DNA from: an uncultured Clostridia bacterium
Lineage (GTDB): Bacteria > Bacillota > Clostridia > TANB77 > CAG-508
Direction of reading: 5' to 3'
Length of the DNA: 33,642 nucleotides
Assembly: GCA_947632535.1 (NCBI GenBank)
Contig: CANRPR010000015.1
Coordinates: 1 to 33,642, forward strand
Shown: positions 1 through 9,968 of the stretch, piece by piece
How positions within the stretch are numbered: the stretch's first letter is position 1
Layout: every line of letters starts with the position of its first letter
Notes under the pieces: model-generated
The model's input: only the letters and a program-made list of their open reading frames with translations
What the model was told of the DNA's origin: nothing
Database searches by the model: none
Translations under genes and position numbers: made by a program

Positions 1-263
1 TTTAAAAATTTCTTTAAATTTTTTAGAGGATATTTGTTTTTTAAATTGCCTATATAGAAATAATCATGCTCATTAAAGAATAAATATAGCTTATCATTTA
101 TAATTACTCTATGTGGTTCTACATAGGCTAAATTAGTATGTTTAATTATTCTTAAAGTTCCATTAATTATTTTAGGAGTAGTTTTACTAAAGGTACAAGC
201 CCATTCAATTTTAGATAATAGTTCTTCACTTATTTTAATTTCTTTTTTGATTATAGTAATCAT
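1..263 (-). CDS. Hypothetical protein, 3' end cut by the window edge
   Basis: Open reading frame of 87 complete codons that starts at ATG 263-261 and runs off the left edge without a stop. The start is supported by an AAAGGATGG-like ribosome site about 8 bases upstream. The translation begins MITIIKKEIKISEELLSK, is rich in Lys, Ile and aromatic residues, and has no signal peptide or membrane segment. I do not recognise a family. It lies just downstream of the tRNA terminator and has no obvious promoter of its own in the 35-base gap, so it may be expressed by read-through. Confidence 0.6.
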   Translation of the reverse strand, partial: MITIIKKEIKISEELLSKIEWACTFSKTTPKIINGTLRIIKHTNLAYVEPHRVIINDKLYLFFNEHDYFYIGNLKNKYPLKNLKKFL

Positions 264-298
264 CACACACCATCCTTTCTGGTTAAAATAAAAGGCAA

Positions 299-329
299 CA
301 AAAAAATCAACCTTTTACAGTTGATTTAT
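299..329 (-). terminator. Rho-independent terminator of the tRNA-Gly gene
   Basis: On the minus strand, AATCAAC and GTTGATT form a 7-bp stem around an 8-base loop, followed directly by a run of T. It lies about 35 bases after the encoded CCA of the tRNA, so the tRNA has its own short transcript. Confidence 0.8.
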
Positions 330-363
330 CAATACTTTCGTCTGGTGCGACGATTTTACTTAA

Positions 364-437
<74 letters not shown>

Positions 438-456
438 AAAAATACTGCACTATGTT

Positions 457-485
457 ATTATAGCACAATTTACAACATCATGCAA
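457..485 (-). promoter_or_regulatory. Sigma-A-type promoter of the tRNA-Gly gene
   Basis: Minus strand: -35 TTGCAT (485-480), 17-base spacer, -10 TATAAT (462-457), about 20 bases before the first tRNA base. It overlaps the last codons of the upstream peptidase gene. With the terminator at 299-329 it makes the tRNA a single-gene transcript. Confidence 0.8.
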
Positions 486-1168
486 ACTCCACAAACTATG
501 CAATATACAATAACCTTCACAATGTTACGAGCGAAAATATCATAATTTACAATTTTAATTCCCGCATTGTTAAGTTTATCATACTCTTCCACTATTCTAT
601 CACATACATCATTTTCACATATTTTATTTTCTTGTAGATATTCCTTTGCTACATATTTTGCTTTTATCATAGCATCCATTTCTAAAGTACTTCTTATAAA
701 ATAATGCATCATTCCAAATAGAAATAGAACAGCTACTTGTATCATACTTGGCTTTAGTATTTTAAATATTGTTAATATTATTAGCATAAGTACATATATC
801 ATATATATATTTGAAAAAATAAAATTACTCCAAAGCAACTTCTTATCTTGGACAGAATGTAAACATTCATGTGCAATAGTTTGTATCCTAGTATAGCTAT
901 TCCTAATATTAGCTATAGATATTTTATTTGTTGCAACTATATATAAACTTGTTTTACTCTCCTTATTTTCTTCTATCTCTACACTATTATTTCCTAATTT
1001 ATTCAAAATGCTTTTTGCTATATCTATATTTTCTGGAAACCCATTTGTTATTTCGTTTAATTCCTCGTTTTCTGCTATTTCTTTTACAATTTTCAAGTTA
1101 AATCCTATAACATAAGCAAGTAATAATAAAACAGCAATACTAACAACTAATATAATCAAATATTCCAT
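470..1168 (-). CDS. YugP-like membrane zinc metallopeptidase
   Basis: A 232-residue protein with an N-terminal membrane helix (about 2-23), a soluble part, two adjacent hydrophobic segments (about 117-160) and a C-terminal hydrophobic stretch (about 212-232). The zinc-binding motif HECLH is at 100-104, followed by SVQDK; a downstream STLEMDA segment (about 160-166) can supply the third ligand, as in the VEFDA segment of YugP-type putative neutral zinc peptidases (PF04298). Length and layout fit that family (about 225 residues). Substrate is unknown even for the family. The start has a GGAG site about 12 bases upstream. It follows the YlbF-family gene by 50 bases on the same strand, and its 3' end contains the tRNA promoter. 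The family call rests on motifs only. Confidence 0.72.
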   Translation of the reverse strand: MEYLIILVVSIAVLLLLAYVIGFNLKIVKEIAENEELNEITNGFPENIDIAKSILNKLGNNSVEIEENKESKTSLYIVATNKISIANIRNSYTRIQTIAHECLHSVQDKKLLWSNFIFSNIYMIYVLMLIILTIFKILKPSMIQVAVLFLFGMMHYFIRSTLEMDAMIKAKYVAKEYLQENKICENDVCDRIVEEYDKLNNAGIKIVNYDIFARNIVKVIVYCIVCGVCMML

Positions 1169-1218
1169 ACTTTCTTTAGTCTCCTTTTAATCTTAAGTTC
1201 CTATGCCCACACTTATAC

Positions 1219-1554
1219 TTACTTTAACACATCTTCTACTGCTTCTCCAATAATCTTATTAACATCTGCTAATATCACATTAAACTTCATTTCTGCTTCA
1301 AAGTACTCACTTACTTTTTCATTTTCAATTATTTCTATATACATTTTCTGTAATTCTGCAGCCTTTTCATTTTCTTGGGCACCACCCTGCAAGCTTGCCA
1401 ATTGAACTTCATATCTTAACTTTTCAAATGCTTGTATTTTACTATATACTTCTGCATCTTGCTTAATTTCCTCTTTTAATTCTTTAAAATTTTTATAGTC
1501 TTCCGAATTTTTTATTTCATATGCTAATTTATTTGCCGTATCATAAATATTCAT
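1219..1554 (-). CDS. YlbF/YmcA (Com_YlbF) family protein
   Basis: About 111 residues, all helical and charged, with the features of PF06133: an N-terminal NIYDTANKLAYEIKNSEDYK helix, a central long helix and a C-terminal amphipathic helix. In Bacillus, YlbF, YmcA and YaaT form the Y-complex that helps RNase Y mature mRNAs and affects competence, biofilm and sporulation; which paralogue this is cannot be told. Start: the frame also has an ATG at 1563, but the AAGGAAGG ribosome site (1564-1571) touches it with no spacing, while the ATG at 1554 is 9 bases away, so I use 1554. It lies between a GT4 gene and the YugP-like gene, all on the minus strand. Confidence 0.8.
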   Translation of the reverse strand: MNIYDTANKLAYEIKNSEDYKNFKELKEEIKQDAEVYSKIQAFEKLRYEVQLASLQGGAQENEKAAELQKMYIEIIENEKVSEYFEAEMKFNVILADVNKIIGEAVEDVLK

Positions 1555-1580
1555 TTTCTTCATCCTTCCTTAAAGCAAAT

Positions 1581-1627
1581 AACAGAGAATATCTCTCTTA
1601 CTAGATAACATATTTTCTGTTTTTTAT
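1581..1627 (+). other. Inverted repeat with T tract, terminator-like on the plus strand
   Basis: AACAGA-G-AATAT pairs with ATATT-T-TCTGTT across a 17-18 base loop, with one internal mismatch, followed by TTTTTATT on the plus strand. No plus-strand gene precedes it. On the minus strand, in the gap between the GT4 and YlbF genes, it lacks a T tract. It might be an attenuator, an mRNA end-protecting hairpin or chance. Confidence 0.35.
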
Positions 1628-1658
1628 TAATATATAATTTATACATATATAAACAATT

Positions 1659-2951
1659 TTATGCGTATGCTTGTCTTTTTCTGAAACTTAACAAATTTGT
1701 AATCTCATTTTCTGTACCTTTTGCGCGTTTTGTCTTTCTAGCTTGTTCTTGTGCAATTTGATTTGCTTGTCTTTGTGCCATTGTTTGACAAATAGCCTTT
1801 TGATATACAAAATGAGTATCTTGAGCAATCTTTGCCCAATTATATTGATTTTTAACCTTTGCTTTTGCTTTTTTTACTATATTATCACACAATTGTGGAT
1901 TCCTTAACACCTCTAAAATTGAATCTGCTAATGAATTTGGATTTCCCGCATAGCTTTTCATACCGTCAACACCGTGTTCTACTATTTCATTTAGCCCTCC
2001 TATATCAGAAACTACAACTGGAACACCTGCTAACATTGCTTCCAAAGCTACTATACCAAATGGTTCATATGTACTAGGAAATACCGATACATCTGCACAT
2101 TTATACATTTTGCAAACTTGCTTTGCTTCCATGTAACCTGTAAAATATACTTTATTACTTATACCCATAGAATTAACTTGTGCTTTAAGTTCGTCTATCA
2201 TTCCACCCTTTCCAGCAATAATAAGTTTTGAATCATGATATCCATCTAATATTTTAGGCATTGCTGAAATTAAATTTTGCACACCTTTTTCATATACTAA
2301 TCTACCCATAAATAAAATTATTTTTTCATTATCTGCGGCATATTGCCTTCTAAAATTGTAGTCCCTTTCAACTGCATTAAACATATTCACATTTATACCA
2401 TTAGCTACTACATTTATCTTTTCAAATGGTAATCCAAATAATCTTTGTAAATCACATTTCATATAATTACTATTTACAATTACTTCTGTAGATTCATATG
2501 TTAACATCCATTCAGTATCATTTATATACCTTTGAGTTTCATCATGTATCCCTGAATTTCTTCCTGCTTCTGTAGCATGTATTGTAGAAACAATTGGAAT
2601 ATCATATGAATTTTTTAAAGATTTAGCTGCATATGCAACAAGCCAATCATGTGCATGTATTACATCAAATACTCCGTTTTTTGCAATTAATTCATTCGCT
2701 TTTGATAACATATTAAAATTCATTTGCATAATCCAATCGATAAAATTGTTTGGATTAATCATATAATTATCTACTCTATATACTTGAACACCTTTATCAT
2801 CCTCATAATATGGACTATTCCCTTCCCTATAAGTTATAACTGTAACTTCATGTCCATCTTTAATTAATCTTTTAGATAAATCATTTACGACTCTTGCAAT
2901 TCCGCCTACTATTCTTGGTGGATATTCCCATGTTAGCATTAATATTTTCAT
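1659..2951 (-). CDS. GT4 glycosyltransferase, glycogen-synthase-like
   Basis: About 430 residues with a GT-B fold of the GT4 type. The N-terminus MKILMLTWEYPPRIVGGIAR carries the GG(I/L)A(R/V) loop that grips the donor nucleotide. HAHDWL is near residue 110, the donor-site segment FMGRLVYEKGV is near 215-225, and the EX7E motif EPFGIVALE is near 300-308. A basic/Gln-rich tail of about 45 residues follows the GT domain. Proteins with this start are often annotated glycogen/starch synthase or GT4; the sugar cannot be assigned. Start: the frame opens at a TTG (2972), but AAAGGAGAG lies 7 bases before ATG 2951, which begins the conserved MKILML. Confidence 0.85.
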   Translation of the reverse strand: MKILMLTWEYPPRIVGGIARVVNDLSKRLIKDGHEVTVITYREGNSPYYEDDKGVQVYRVDNYMINPNNFIDWIMQMNFNMLSKANELIAKNGVFDVIHAHDWLVAYAAKSLKNSYDIPIVSTIHATEAGRNSGIHDETQRYINDTEWMLTYESTEVIVNSNYMKCDLQRLFGLPFEKINVVANGINVNMFNAVERDYNFRRQYAADNEKIILFMGRLVYEKGVQNLISAMPKILDGYHDSKLIIAGKGGMIDELKAQVNSMGISNKVYFTGYMEAKQVCKMYKCADVSVFPSTYEPFGIVALEAMLAGVPVVVSDIGGLNEIVEHGVDGMKSYAGNPNSLADSILEVLRNPQLCDNIVKKAKAKVKNQYNWAKIAQDTHFVYQKAICQTMAQRQANQIAQEQARKTKRAKGTENEITNLLSFRKRQAYA

Positions 2952-3005
2952 TGCTAACTCTCCTTTCGACAATTTTCTTTCGTTTCTTATTAATTCTACA
3001 ATTTT

Positions 3006-3034
3006 ATTCTATACAATTTTGCAAAAATTGTAAA
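3006..3034 (-). promoter_or_regulatory. Promoter of the GT4 gene at 1659-2951
   Basis: Minus strand: TTTACA (3034-3029), 17-base spacer, TAGAAT (3011-3006), about 55 bases upstream of the ATG and just downstream of the fba terminator. Confidence 0.6.
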
Positions 3035-3073
3035 CATTTTTTATAAAATATATTAAAATTATTTTTCGCTTAT

Positions 3074-3112
3074 AAAAACTAAACTCCCACAAGAATTTAT
3101 TGTGGAAGTTTA
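3074..3112 (-). terminator. Rho-independent terminator of fba
   Basis: Minus strand: AAACTTCCACAA pairs with TTGTGGGAGTTT (one G-U) around a 7-base loop, then AGTTTTTAT. It starts about 12 bases after the fba stop codon. Confidence 0.85.
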
Positions 3113-3123
3113 ACCCTTTATAT

Positions 3124-4083
<960 letters not shown>

Positions 4084-4085
4084 CT

Positions 4086-4114
4086 ATTTTATGTCTTATT
4101 GTTATTTCTGTCAA
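4086..4114 (-). promoter_or_regulatory. Sigma-A promoter of fba
   Basis: Minus strand: perfect -35 TTGACA (4114-4109), 17-base spacer, -10 TAAAAT (4091-4086), 33 bases before the ATG. A strong promoter fits a glycolytic gene. Confidence 0.85.
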
Positions 4115-4132
4115 GTAAAATTCATTCTAGAC

Positions 4133-4162
4133 AAAAAAACAACCGTCCATAGAAAGGACGGC
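4133..4162 (-). terminator. Rho-independent terminator of spoVG
   Basis: Minus strand: GCCGTCC / GGACGGT stem around a 7-base loop followed by TGTTTTTTT, 12 bases after the spoVG stop. Confidence 0.9.
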
Positions 4163-4174
4163 TAAAATGTATAA

Positions 4175-4447
4175 TTATTCTGCTGATTCTTCACTTTCTG
4201 GAGCATCATAAGCAGCTAAGATAGCTGTTTGAATTTTCTCTCTTGTTTCAGCATTGATTGGATGAGCTATATCTTTGAATTCTCCGTTTGGAGTTTTTCT
4301 GCTTGGCATAGCTATGAATAATCCATTTTGGCTTTCGATAACTTTGATATCGTGAATTACGAATTCATTATCGAATGTTACAGAAGCAACAGCTTTCATT
4401 CTGTTTTCTGAATTTACTTTTCTTAAACGTACATCTGTTATTTGCAT
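4175..4447 (-). CDS. spoVG: SpoVG, septation / RNA-binding regulator
   Basis: 90 residues with the hallmark [11 protein letters not shown] start, a central [10 protein letters not shown] and the [14 protein letters not shown] segment, followed by a short acidic tail. SpoVG is a small nucleic-acid-binding protein that influences asymmetric septation and sporulation in Bacillus and gene expression in several Firmicutes. Start: the frame opens at an upstream TTG (4465), but GGAAGGCGGTG lies just upstream of ATG 4447, which begins the conserved sequence. It is a single-gene transcript with a sigma-H-type promoter and a strong terminator. Confidence 0.96.
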   Translation of the reverse strand: MQITDVRLRKVNSENRMKAVASVTFDNEFVIHDIKVIESQNGLFIAMPSRKTPNGEFKDIAHPINAETREKIQTAILAAYDAPESEESAE

Positions 4448-4504
4448 GTGAGCACCGCCTTCCAAAGTTTAAATATTATTGTACAATTTTTATGTACGAT
4501 TATA

Positions 4505-4533
4505 TTATTCGCCACAAAACTTTTTTTTCCTTC
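4505..4533 (-). promoter_or_regulatory. Sigma-H-type promoter of spoVG
   Basis: Minus strand: -35 GAAGGAAAA (4533-4525), 11-base spacer, -10 GGCGAATAA (4513-4505). This matches the Bacillus sigma-H consensus RNAGGAWWW-N11/12-RNNGAATWW at every fixed position. B. subtilis spoVG is a classic sigma-H gene, so the match supports control by the stationary-phase/sporulation sigma factor. Confidence 0.75.
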
Positions 4534-4563
4534 TTTAAATTACAAATTTTCATAATATTTTTA

Positions 4564-5904
4564 TTAATTTTGTACAACATATCTTTCCATATATTCTTCT
4601 ATATTTATTTCATTTTCCTCATATGTCATATAATATGTGTTAACTCCCGCATTAGTTAGAGAATATGCATTAGTTAATCTAACTGGTACCATTTGATTTC
4701 CTTCACTATCAAATATTCCATAATAATTTTTTCTTTCTTCTTTGTTAGTCTTTCCTAATACAATGGCATTGTATTTAGGTATAATTAGTAATGGATTCAC
4801 GGCTTTATTATTAGCCTTTGAATATGAATATCCCATGAAATCATATTCAAGAGGAAGAATCATTTCACCACTTTTATTAAAAGCTCCCCATTTTTCATTT
4901 TTATATACTGGAATAAAATTATCAAATAATAAATATCTATTGCTTATGTTGTCTGCTGGAAAATTTCCTGAAGTTATTCCAATCTTATCATATTCTGCAT
5001 ATATTACATTATTTCCATTTCCATCTATTACACCATATTTATTTTCATTTTTTACAACATATAAGTCTGAATTTTTATCTAACAGAGTGATATTATCATA
5101 CAATAAATTAATTTTTGTTTCTCCTGTAGCAGTAACAATTCCTACTTTATCTGTTGTACTTTTTACAAAAAACTCTTGAGTAGTTTCATTAAATGACATA
5201 CTTTTATACTTTGAACTTATAATTTCTGTATTATTGCTGTTTACAACTCCATATAATCCATCCTTTTTTTTCACAATGAATAAGTTATATAATATTGCTT
5301 TTTGATTATCAAATTCCGTACTAACTCCAGTGTATCCATATTTTTGCATTCTTGTATTATATGTTTTTACTAAATTTGGAAGTGTGTTTATATTAATAGT
5401 ATTATTCTCTTTGTTATATGTGAAAGTAGAATTAAATCCTATTTTTATACCTTCTGGTGTAACATATAACTTACCATTCTTCTTTATTACCGCTTCATCT
5501 ATTCTATAATTTTCATAATCTAGAGTTTGATCAGGATATACTTTCGATACTTTGTCAGAGTTTAAGAAGAATGAAGCTGTTTCTTTTTTGTTATTTATCC
5601 AACACTTATTTTCATCTTCAGAAAATATTTTATACTCACCATTATGTGCTTCATACCCTAGATATGGTGCAATTTCCTTAATAGCCACATAAATTTTTCC
5701 ACTTTCATTATCTTGTATAATAGTGTTTTTTGGCAAAGTAACAATTTGACCATCTATATATACTTTTAAAGTTACTTTCTGAACTATAAGCATACTTACT
5801 ATTATTCCAATTATTAGTAAGACTAATAGTATAATAAAAATTAGTATTATCGTAGTAGTCTTGCTCTTTTTTTCTTTTTTATTTTCCATTCCAGCTAGAT
5901 CCAT
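4564..5904 (-). CDS. Membrane-anchored WG-repeat protein with copper-amine-oxidase-N-like domain
   Basis: 446 residues. A basic N-terminus is followed by one membrane helix (about 18-42), so the bulk is probably extracytoplasmic. Residues about 48-175 resemble the copper amine oxidase N-terminal-like domain (PF07833): IDGQIVTLPKNTI, IYVAIKEIAPYLGY, KNGKLYVTPEGI and NTININTLP. The second half has WG-type repeats, seen as KKDGLYGVVN, TDKVGIVT, NENKYGVID and KNEKWGAFN, each followed by a YD/YK turn. Both modules are common in surface proteins of gut Clostridia; no enzyme activity is implied. A GGGAGG site lies 7 bases before the ATG. It follows tgt by 12 bases and is probably the last gene of that operon. 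Confidence 0.75.
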   Translation of the reverse strand: MDLAGMENKKEKKSKTTTIILIFIILLVLLIIGIIVSMLIVQKVTLKVYIDGQIVTLPKNTIIQDNESGKIYVAIKEIAPYLGYEAHNGEYKIFSEDENKCWINNKKETASFFLNSDKVSKVYPDQTLDYENYRIDEAVIKKNGKLYVTPEGIKIGFNSTFTYNKENNTININTLPNLVKTYNTRMQKYGYTGVSTEFDNQKAILYNLFIVKKKDGLYGVVNSNNTEIISSKYKSMSFNETTQEFFVKSTTDKVGIVTATGETKINLLYDNITLLDKNSDLYVVKNENKYGVIDGNGNNVIYAEYDKIGITSGNFPADNISNRYLLFDNFIPVYKNEKWGAFNKSGEMILPLEYDFMGYSYSKANNKAVNPLLIIPKYNAIVLGKTNKEERKNYYGIFDSEGNQMVPVRLTNAYSLTNAGVNTYYMTYEENEINIEEYMERYVVQN

Positions 5905-5916
5905 ATATTTTCCTCC

Positions 5917-7068
<1,152 letters not shown>

Positions 7069-7072
7069 TTAA

Positions 7073-8097
7073 TTATTCTATAAACATTGCATCTCCAAAA
7101 CTAAAAAATCTATATTTTTCTTTTACCGCTTCTTCATATGCTTTCATTATATACTCTTTACCTGCTAAAGCAGATACTAACATTAATAATGTTGACTGTG
7201 GTAAGTGAAAATTAGTAATTAAGGCATCAACACATTTAAATTTATAACCCGGATAAATAAATATTCCGTGTGTCACCTTCTACTACTTTAACCATACCTT
7301 TCTCATCTGCAACAGTTTCTAATACTCTACACGAAGTAGTTCCGAACTGCAATGACTCTATTACCTGTTGATTTTGCTTTATTAATTTTATTTACATCCT
7401 CTTGCTTTATATAAAAATGCTCTGTATGCATTTTATGATTTTCTACTATTTCTTCTTTTACAGGTCTAAAAGTTCCAATTCCCACATGTAGCGTCACATT
7501 TGCTATATCTATACCTTTTTGTTCTATGCTTTTTAGTAATTCATTAGTAAAATGCAAACCTGCTGTTGGCGCTGCTGCAGATCCTCTATACTTTGCATAT
7601 ACAGTTTGATATCTATCTTTTTCTTTTAATTCCTCGTGTATATACGGTGGCAATGGCATCAATCCAATTTTATCTAGTATTTCATTAAAAATCCCTTCAT
7701 AATAAAATTTTACTTTTCTTGTTCCACCTTGCATAATATCCAGTATTTCTGCTACTAACAAGCCATTACCAAAAGTTACTCTAGTACCTACATGAAGTTT
7801 ATTTCCAGGTCTTACAATACATTCCCATATATCTCCTTCTATATTGTTTAATAATAAAAACTCAACTTTGGCACCTGTTTCTTTTTCGCCATATAACCTA
7901 GCTGGTATTACTTTTGTATTATTTCTTACTAAACAGTCTCCCGGTTTTAAATAATTTATAATTTCATTAAATACCTTATGTTTTATACTTTTATTTTGCC
8001 TATTTAATACCATTAATCGCGATAAATCTCTTTTTTGAATTGGAGTTTGTGCAATTAAATTTTCCGGTAAATAGTAATCAAATTCCGACACTTTCAT
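7073..8097 (-). CDS. queA: tRNA preQ1(34) S-adenosylmethionine ribosyltransferase-isomerase, two CGGA quadruplets
   Basis: QueA adds the ribosyl part of SAM to preQ1 in tRNA to give epoxyqueuosine. As plain triplets the frame stops at residue 256, and the C-terminal part is in another frame. If CGGA at 7344-7341 and at 7268-7265 are each read as one residue, the frame is continuous: 340 residues, against about 342 in B. subtilis. The first site restores [14 protein letters not shown], where Gly is conserved; the second restores [14 protein letters not shown]. Other motifs: [24 protein letters not shown], the [10 protein letters not shown] motif and [16 protein letters not shown]. Its first 20 bases overlap the end of the upstream gene, so translation is probably coupled; tgt follows. 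A standard annotation would split it or call it a pseudogene; I consider it functional. Confidence 0.93.
7265..7268 (-). other. CGGA four-base Gly codon, queA residue 277
   Basis: Minus strand context GAC ACA CGGA ATA TTT. Reading CGGA as one residue gives D-T-G-I-F before IYPGYKF, matching the DTxIFIYPG motif of QueA. The residue at x varies in the family, so this site proves the +1 shift but not the amino acid. Confidence 0.85.
7341..7344 (-). other. CGGA four-base Gly codon, queA residue 252
   Basis: Minus strand context GCA GTT CGGA ACT ACT TCG. As triplets it gives V-R-N-Y-F-V-stop; as a quadruplet it gives A-V-G-T-T-S, the conserved QueA IAVGTTS motif, in which Gly is expected. Confidence 0.9.
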
Positions 8098-9475
8098 TTC
8101 CTATTGTATTCTCCTCTTTTTTTAATTTTATATTTTCTACATTTGTTGCAATTCTACTTATCATTATTTTTATTTCTTCAAAAATGTTAGCTGGTTCTTT
8201 TAATTCTTCCAATTCTATTGAAAACTCAAAATCCTCCGGTTTCGTTGGTTTTAGCTGATATATAATACTATCTAATCCAATTTTATTTCCGTTTTTATCC
8301 TTTATATTCTTTCGCATGTAGTCTTGATACCACTCTCTTTGTCCAATTAATCTTTCATCTTCATATCCGTATTTTTCATAATCATGTAGATTTGGTACAT
8401 CATATCCATATTCTTCCATATTTCTTTCTAAAGTATGCAAAAATTCGTGTATAAATACTTCCTCTGGAAATGTATTTATGAATGTATTATACTTATACAA
8501 ATAATTATTTTCTTCATTTGGTAAGCGTATATTTGAAAAACCAATACCTAAATAATCCATTCCGCCTAAGCCAACCCAGTCATTAATTTCAATATCAGAA
8601 CTGTGTATTTCATCTCCTAGTCTTACTGCTACAAAAATATGATCATACTGTTCTTTTTCTAAATATGGCACTATTGCACTTTCTATATTTTCCGGATTAA
8701 TGAAATATCCATTTTTCTCGTCATAACTTAAACTTGTGACTGGATCATTTATTACAATGCAATCATATGTGACAGTCATTTGATCTTTTGATAATTCTCT
8801 ACATGAATTTTTAAATCTTTCCATATCGTCTTTAATATCTTGTATATCTGTTTGAGACATTGATAACTTCACATTTTTATTTTCGTTTTTTGCATTTACT
8901 ACTACATCTATATTAGGAAAAATAAAACAAGCAACATTCCAGTTTGTATCTGTATTTGATATACCTGATTCTACTTTAAAGTCTGAAAACCACACAGTCC
9001 CTGTGCAATTATCATTAAAACCACCTAATCTAAAACCTATATCGACACTTGTCCTATTTTTAGAATTAAATAGTAATTCTAATTCTTGCCAATCATTTGT
9101 ACCCACAATACTTTTTGATTTTTCTACCGTGTCAGCTATACATATTTGTGCACCAGCTGCTGATACTGAATTTTCTGTTACTACATTTTTCGTTTTTACT
9201 TTACAAGTGACTTTATATGGAGTATTTTCCTTCACATTTATTTTTTTTACATACATTGCATCATTAAACTGATTCGACTCGATTTTATAACTTGCATTTC
9301 TAGAGTATTTTACTTTACTATCTCTTGTAAAAGTAGATACATATGGCATATATTCCATTAGGTTGAATTGATTATAGTTTTTAGTTTGATAAACTCTATA
9401 TAAGTAAATTACTATCATTATCAAAACTAATAAAAATAAATAATAAAAAATTCCTTTTTTCTTTTGATTTTCCAT
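8078..9475 (-). CDS. Membrane-anchored protein with carbohydrate-binding-like and HEFLH protease-like regions
   Basis: 465 residues. An N-terminal membrane helix (about 9-27) comes after KKK. Residues about 55-170 look like a beta-sandwich binding module (SYKIESNQF, TPYKVTCKVKT, DWQELELLF, VWFSDFKVE). The C-terminal half carries HEFLH at 343-347 inside PEEVFIHEFLHTLERNMEEYGY, a zinc-metallopeptidase HExxH motif with a catalytic-type Glu344. The third ligand is not obvious; His or Asp in the following NLHDYEKYGYEDE segment could serve. I do not recognise a named family. It is the first gene of the queA-tgt operon, overlaps queA by 20 bases, and has its own promoter at 9504-9532. Pairing with tRNA modification is probably just positional. 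Confidence 0.65.
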   Translation of the reverse strand: MENQKKKGIFYYLFLLVLIMIVIYLYRVYQTKNYNQFNLMEYMPYVSTFTRDSKVKYSRNASYKIESNQFNDAMYVKKINVKENTPYKVTCKVKTKNVVTENSVSAAGAQICIADTVEKSKSIVGTNDWQELELLFNSKNRTSVDIGFRLGGFNDNCTGTVWFSDFKVESGISNTDTNWNVACFIFPNIDVVVNAKNENKNVKLSMSQTDIQDIKDDMERFKNSCRELSKDQMTVTYDCIVINDPVTSLSYDEKNGYFINPENIESAIVPYLEKEQYDHIFVAVRLGDEIHSSDIEINDWVGLGGMDYLGIGFSNIRLPNEENNYLYKYNTFINTFPEEVFIHEFLHTLERNMEEYGYDVPNLHDYEKYGYEDERLIGQREWYQDYMRKNIKDKNGNKIGLDSIIYQLKPTKPEDFEFSIELEELKEPANIFEEIKIMISRIATNVENIKLKKEENTIGNESVGI

Positions 9476-9503
9476 GCTTTTCTCCTTTTATATACATATT
9501 TTT

Positions 9504-9532
9504 ATTATACTAAATTTTTAGTATTTACACAA
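9504..9532 (-). promoter_or_regulatory. Promoter of the protease-like/queA/tgt operon
   Basis: Minus strand: TTGTGT (9532-9527), 17-base spacer, TATAAT (9509-9504), about 30 bases upstream of the ATG at 9475. Genes down to 4564 follow with overlaps or short gaps. Confidence 0.7.
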
Positions 9533-9561
9533 CCCATATTTTAAAATTTATCTATTATAGC

Positions 9562-9590
9562 TTGCATTTATTAACATAATATGCTATACT
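9562..9590 (+). promoter_or_regulatory. Promoter of the 9651 gene
   Basis: Plus strand: TTGCAT (9562-9567), 17-base spacer, TATACT (9585-9590) with a TG two bases ahead of the -10 (extended -10). It is divergent from the promoter at 9504-9532. Confidence 0.7.
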
Positions 9591-9650
9591 GGTAACAATG
9601 AAATATTTATGTTTCATTCTGCTGCTTTTATTTTATAGGAGGTCAAGATT

Positions 9651-9884
9651 ATGGTAGAATGCCAATCTAGAATGGAGCGGCTGGAACAGGATTGCGAATA
9701 TCTACTAGCTACTGTTACAGCAAAATCATTGAGTCGTGTAATGTACACGGGTGAAGCACGTAGGCTTAGAGCTAAGTTTCCTGAGCTCTCTATTTACCAA
9801 AAGGGGTCTGTTTATTCCTGCAAGGGAATTAAACATCACTGCCCAGATAATCAATATGTTTATCTCATAAGCAAAACACCGTGA
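9651..9884 (+). CDS. Small hypothetical protein, likely acquired; holds the only CGG triplet
   Basis: 77 residues with four cysteines, two in an SCKGIKHHC segment, and a basic ARRLRAKFPELSIYQKG stretch; no signal or membrane segment. I do not recognise the family. A strong AGGAGG site precedes the ATG, with a promoter upstream and hairpins downstream, so it looks like a complete single-gene unit. Its base composition is clearly GC-richer than its neighbours, which suggests transfer. Codon 10 is CGG (ATG GAG CGG CTG), the only in-frame CGG triplet I found in the window that a shift does not explain. If CGGC were read as a quadruplet here, translation would end at TAG after about 17 residues. 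Either the gene keeps the standard code and is poorly translated, or CGGC is not decoded like CGGA/CGGT, or the frame is not real. Confidence 0.55.
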   Translation: MVECQSRMERLEQDCEYLLATVTAKSLSRVMYTGEARRLRAKFPELSIYQKGSVYSCKGIKHHCPDNQYVYLISKTP

Positions 9885-9906
9885 TTTACCAGCCTAGCTG
9901 GTAAAT
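9884..9906 (+). other. Perfect 9-bp hairpin at the stop codon of the 9651 gene
   Basis: ATTTACCAG and CTGGTAAAT pair around the loop CCTAG, beginning at the last base of the TGA stop. There is no T tract, so it is not a classic terminator. It may protect the mRNA end or be part of a two-hairpin 3' end with 9936-9962. Confidence 0.55.
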
Positions 9907-9935
9907 ATGTTACTCGTTAACTCAGCAGCAGAGAA

Positions 9936-9968
9936 GGGATGCCATGTTATTTTATGGCACCCTTTTAT
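9936..9968 (+). terminator. Terminator after the 9651 gene, facing uvrB
   Basis: GGGATGCCAT and ATGGCACCC pair with one bulged A around an 8-base loop, followed by TTTTATATTATTTT on the plus strand. The T tract runs into the uvrB stop codon. On the minus strand the T tract is poor, so uvrB termination here is less certain. Confidence 0.75.

Noticed and set aside
7073-7276. A separate small gene for the queA C-terminal part starting at GTG 7276
   Set aside because: It lacks a ribosome site and is only the C-terminal domain of QueA, in register with the restored frame.
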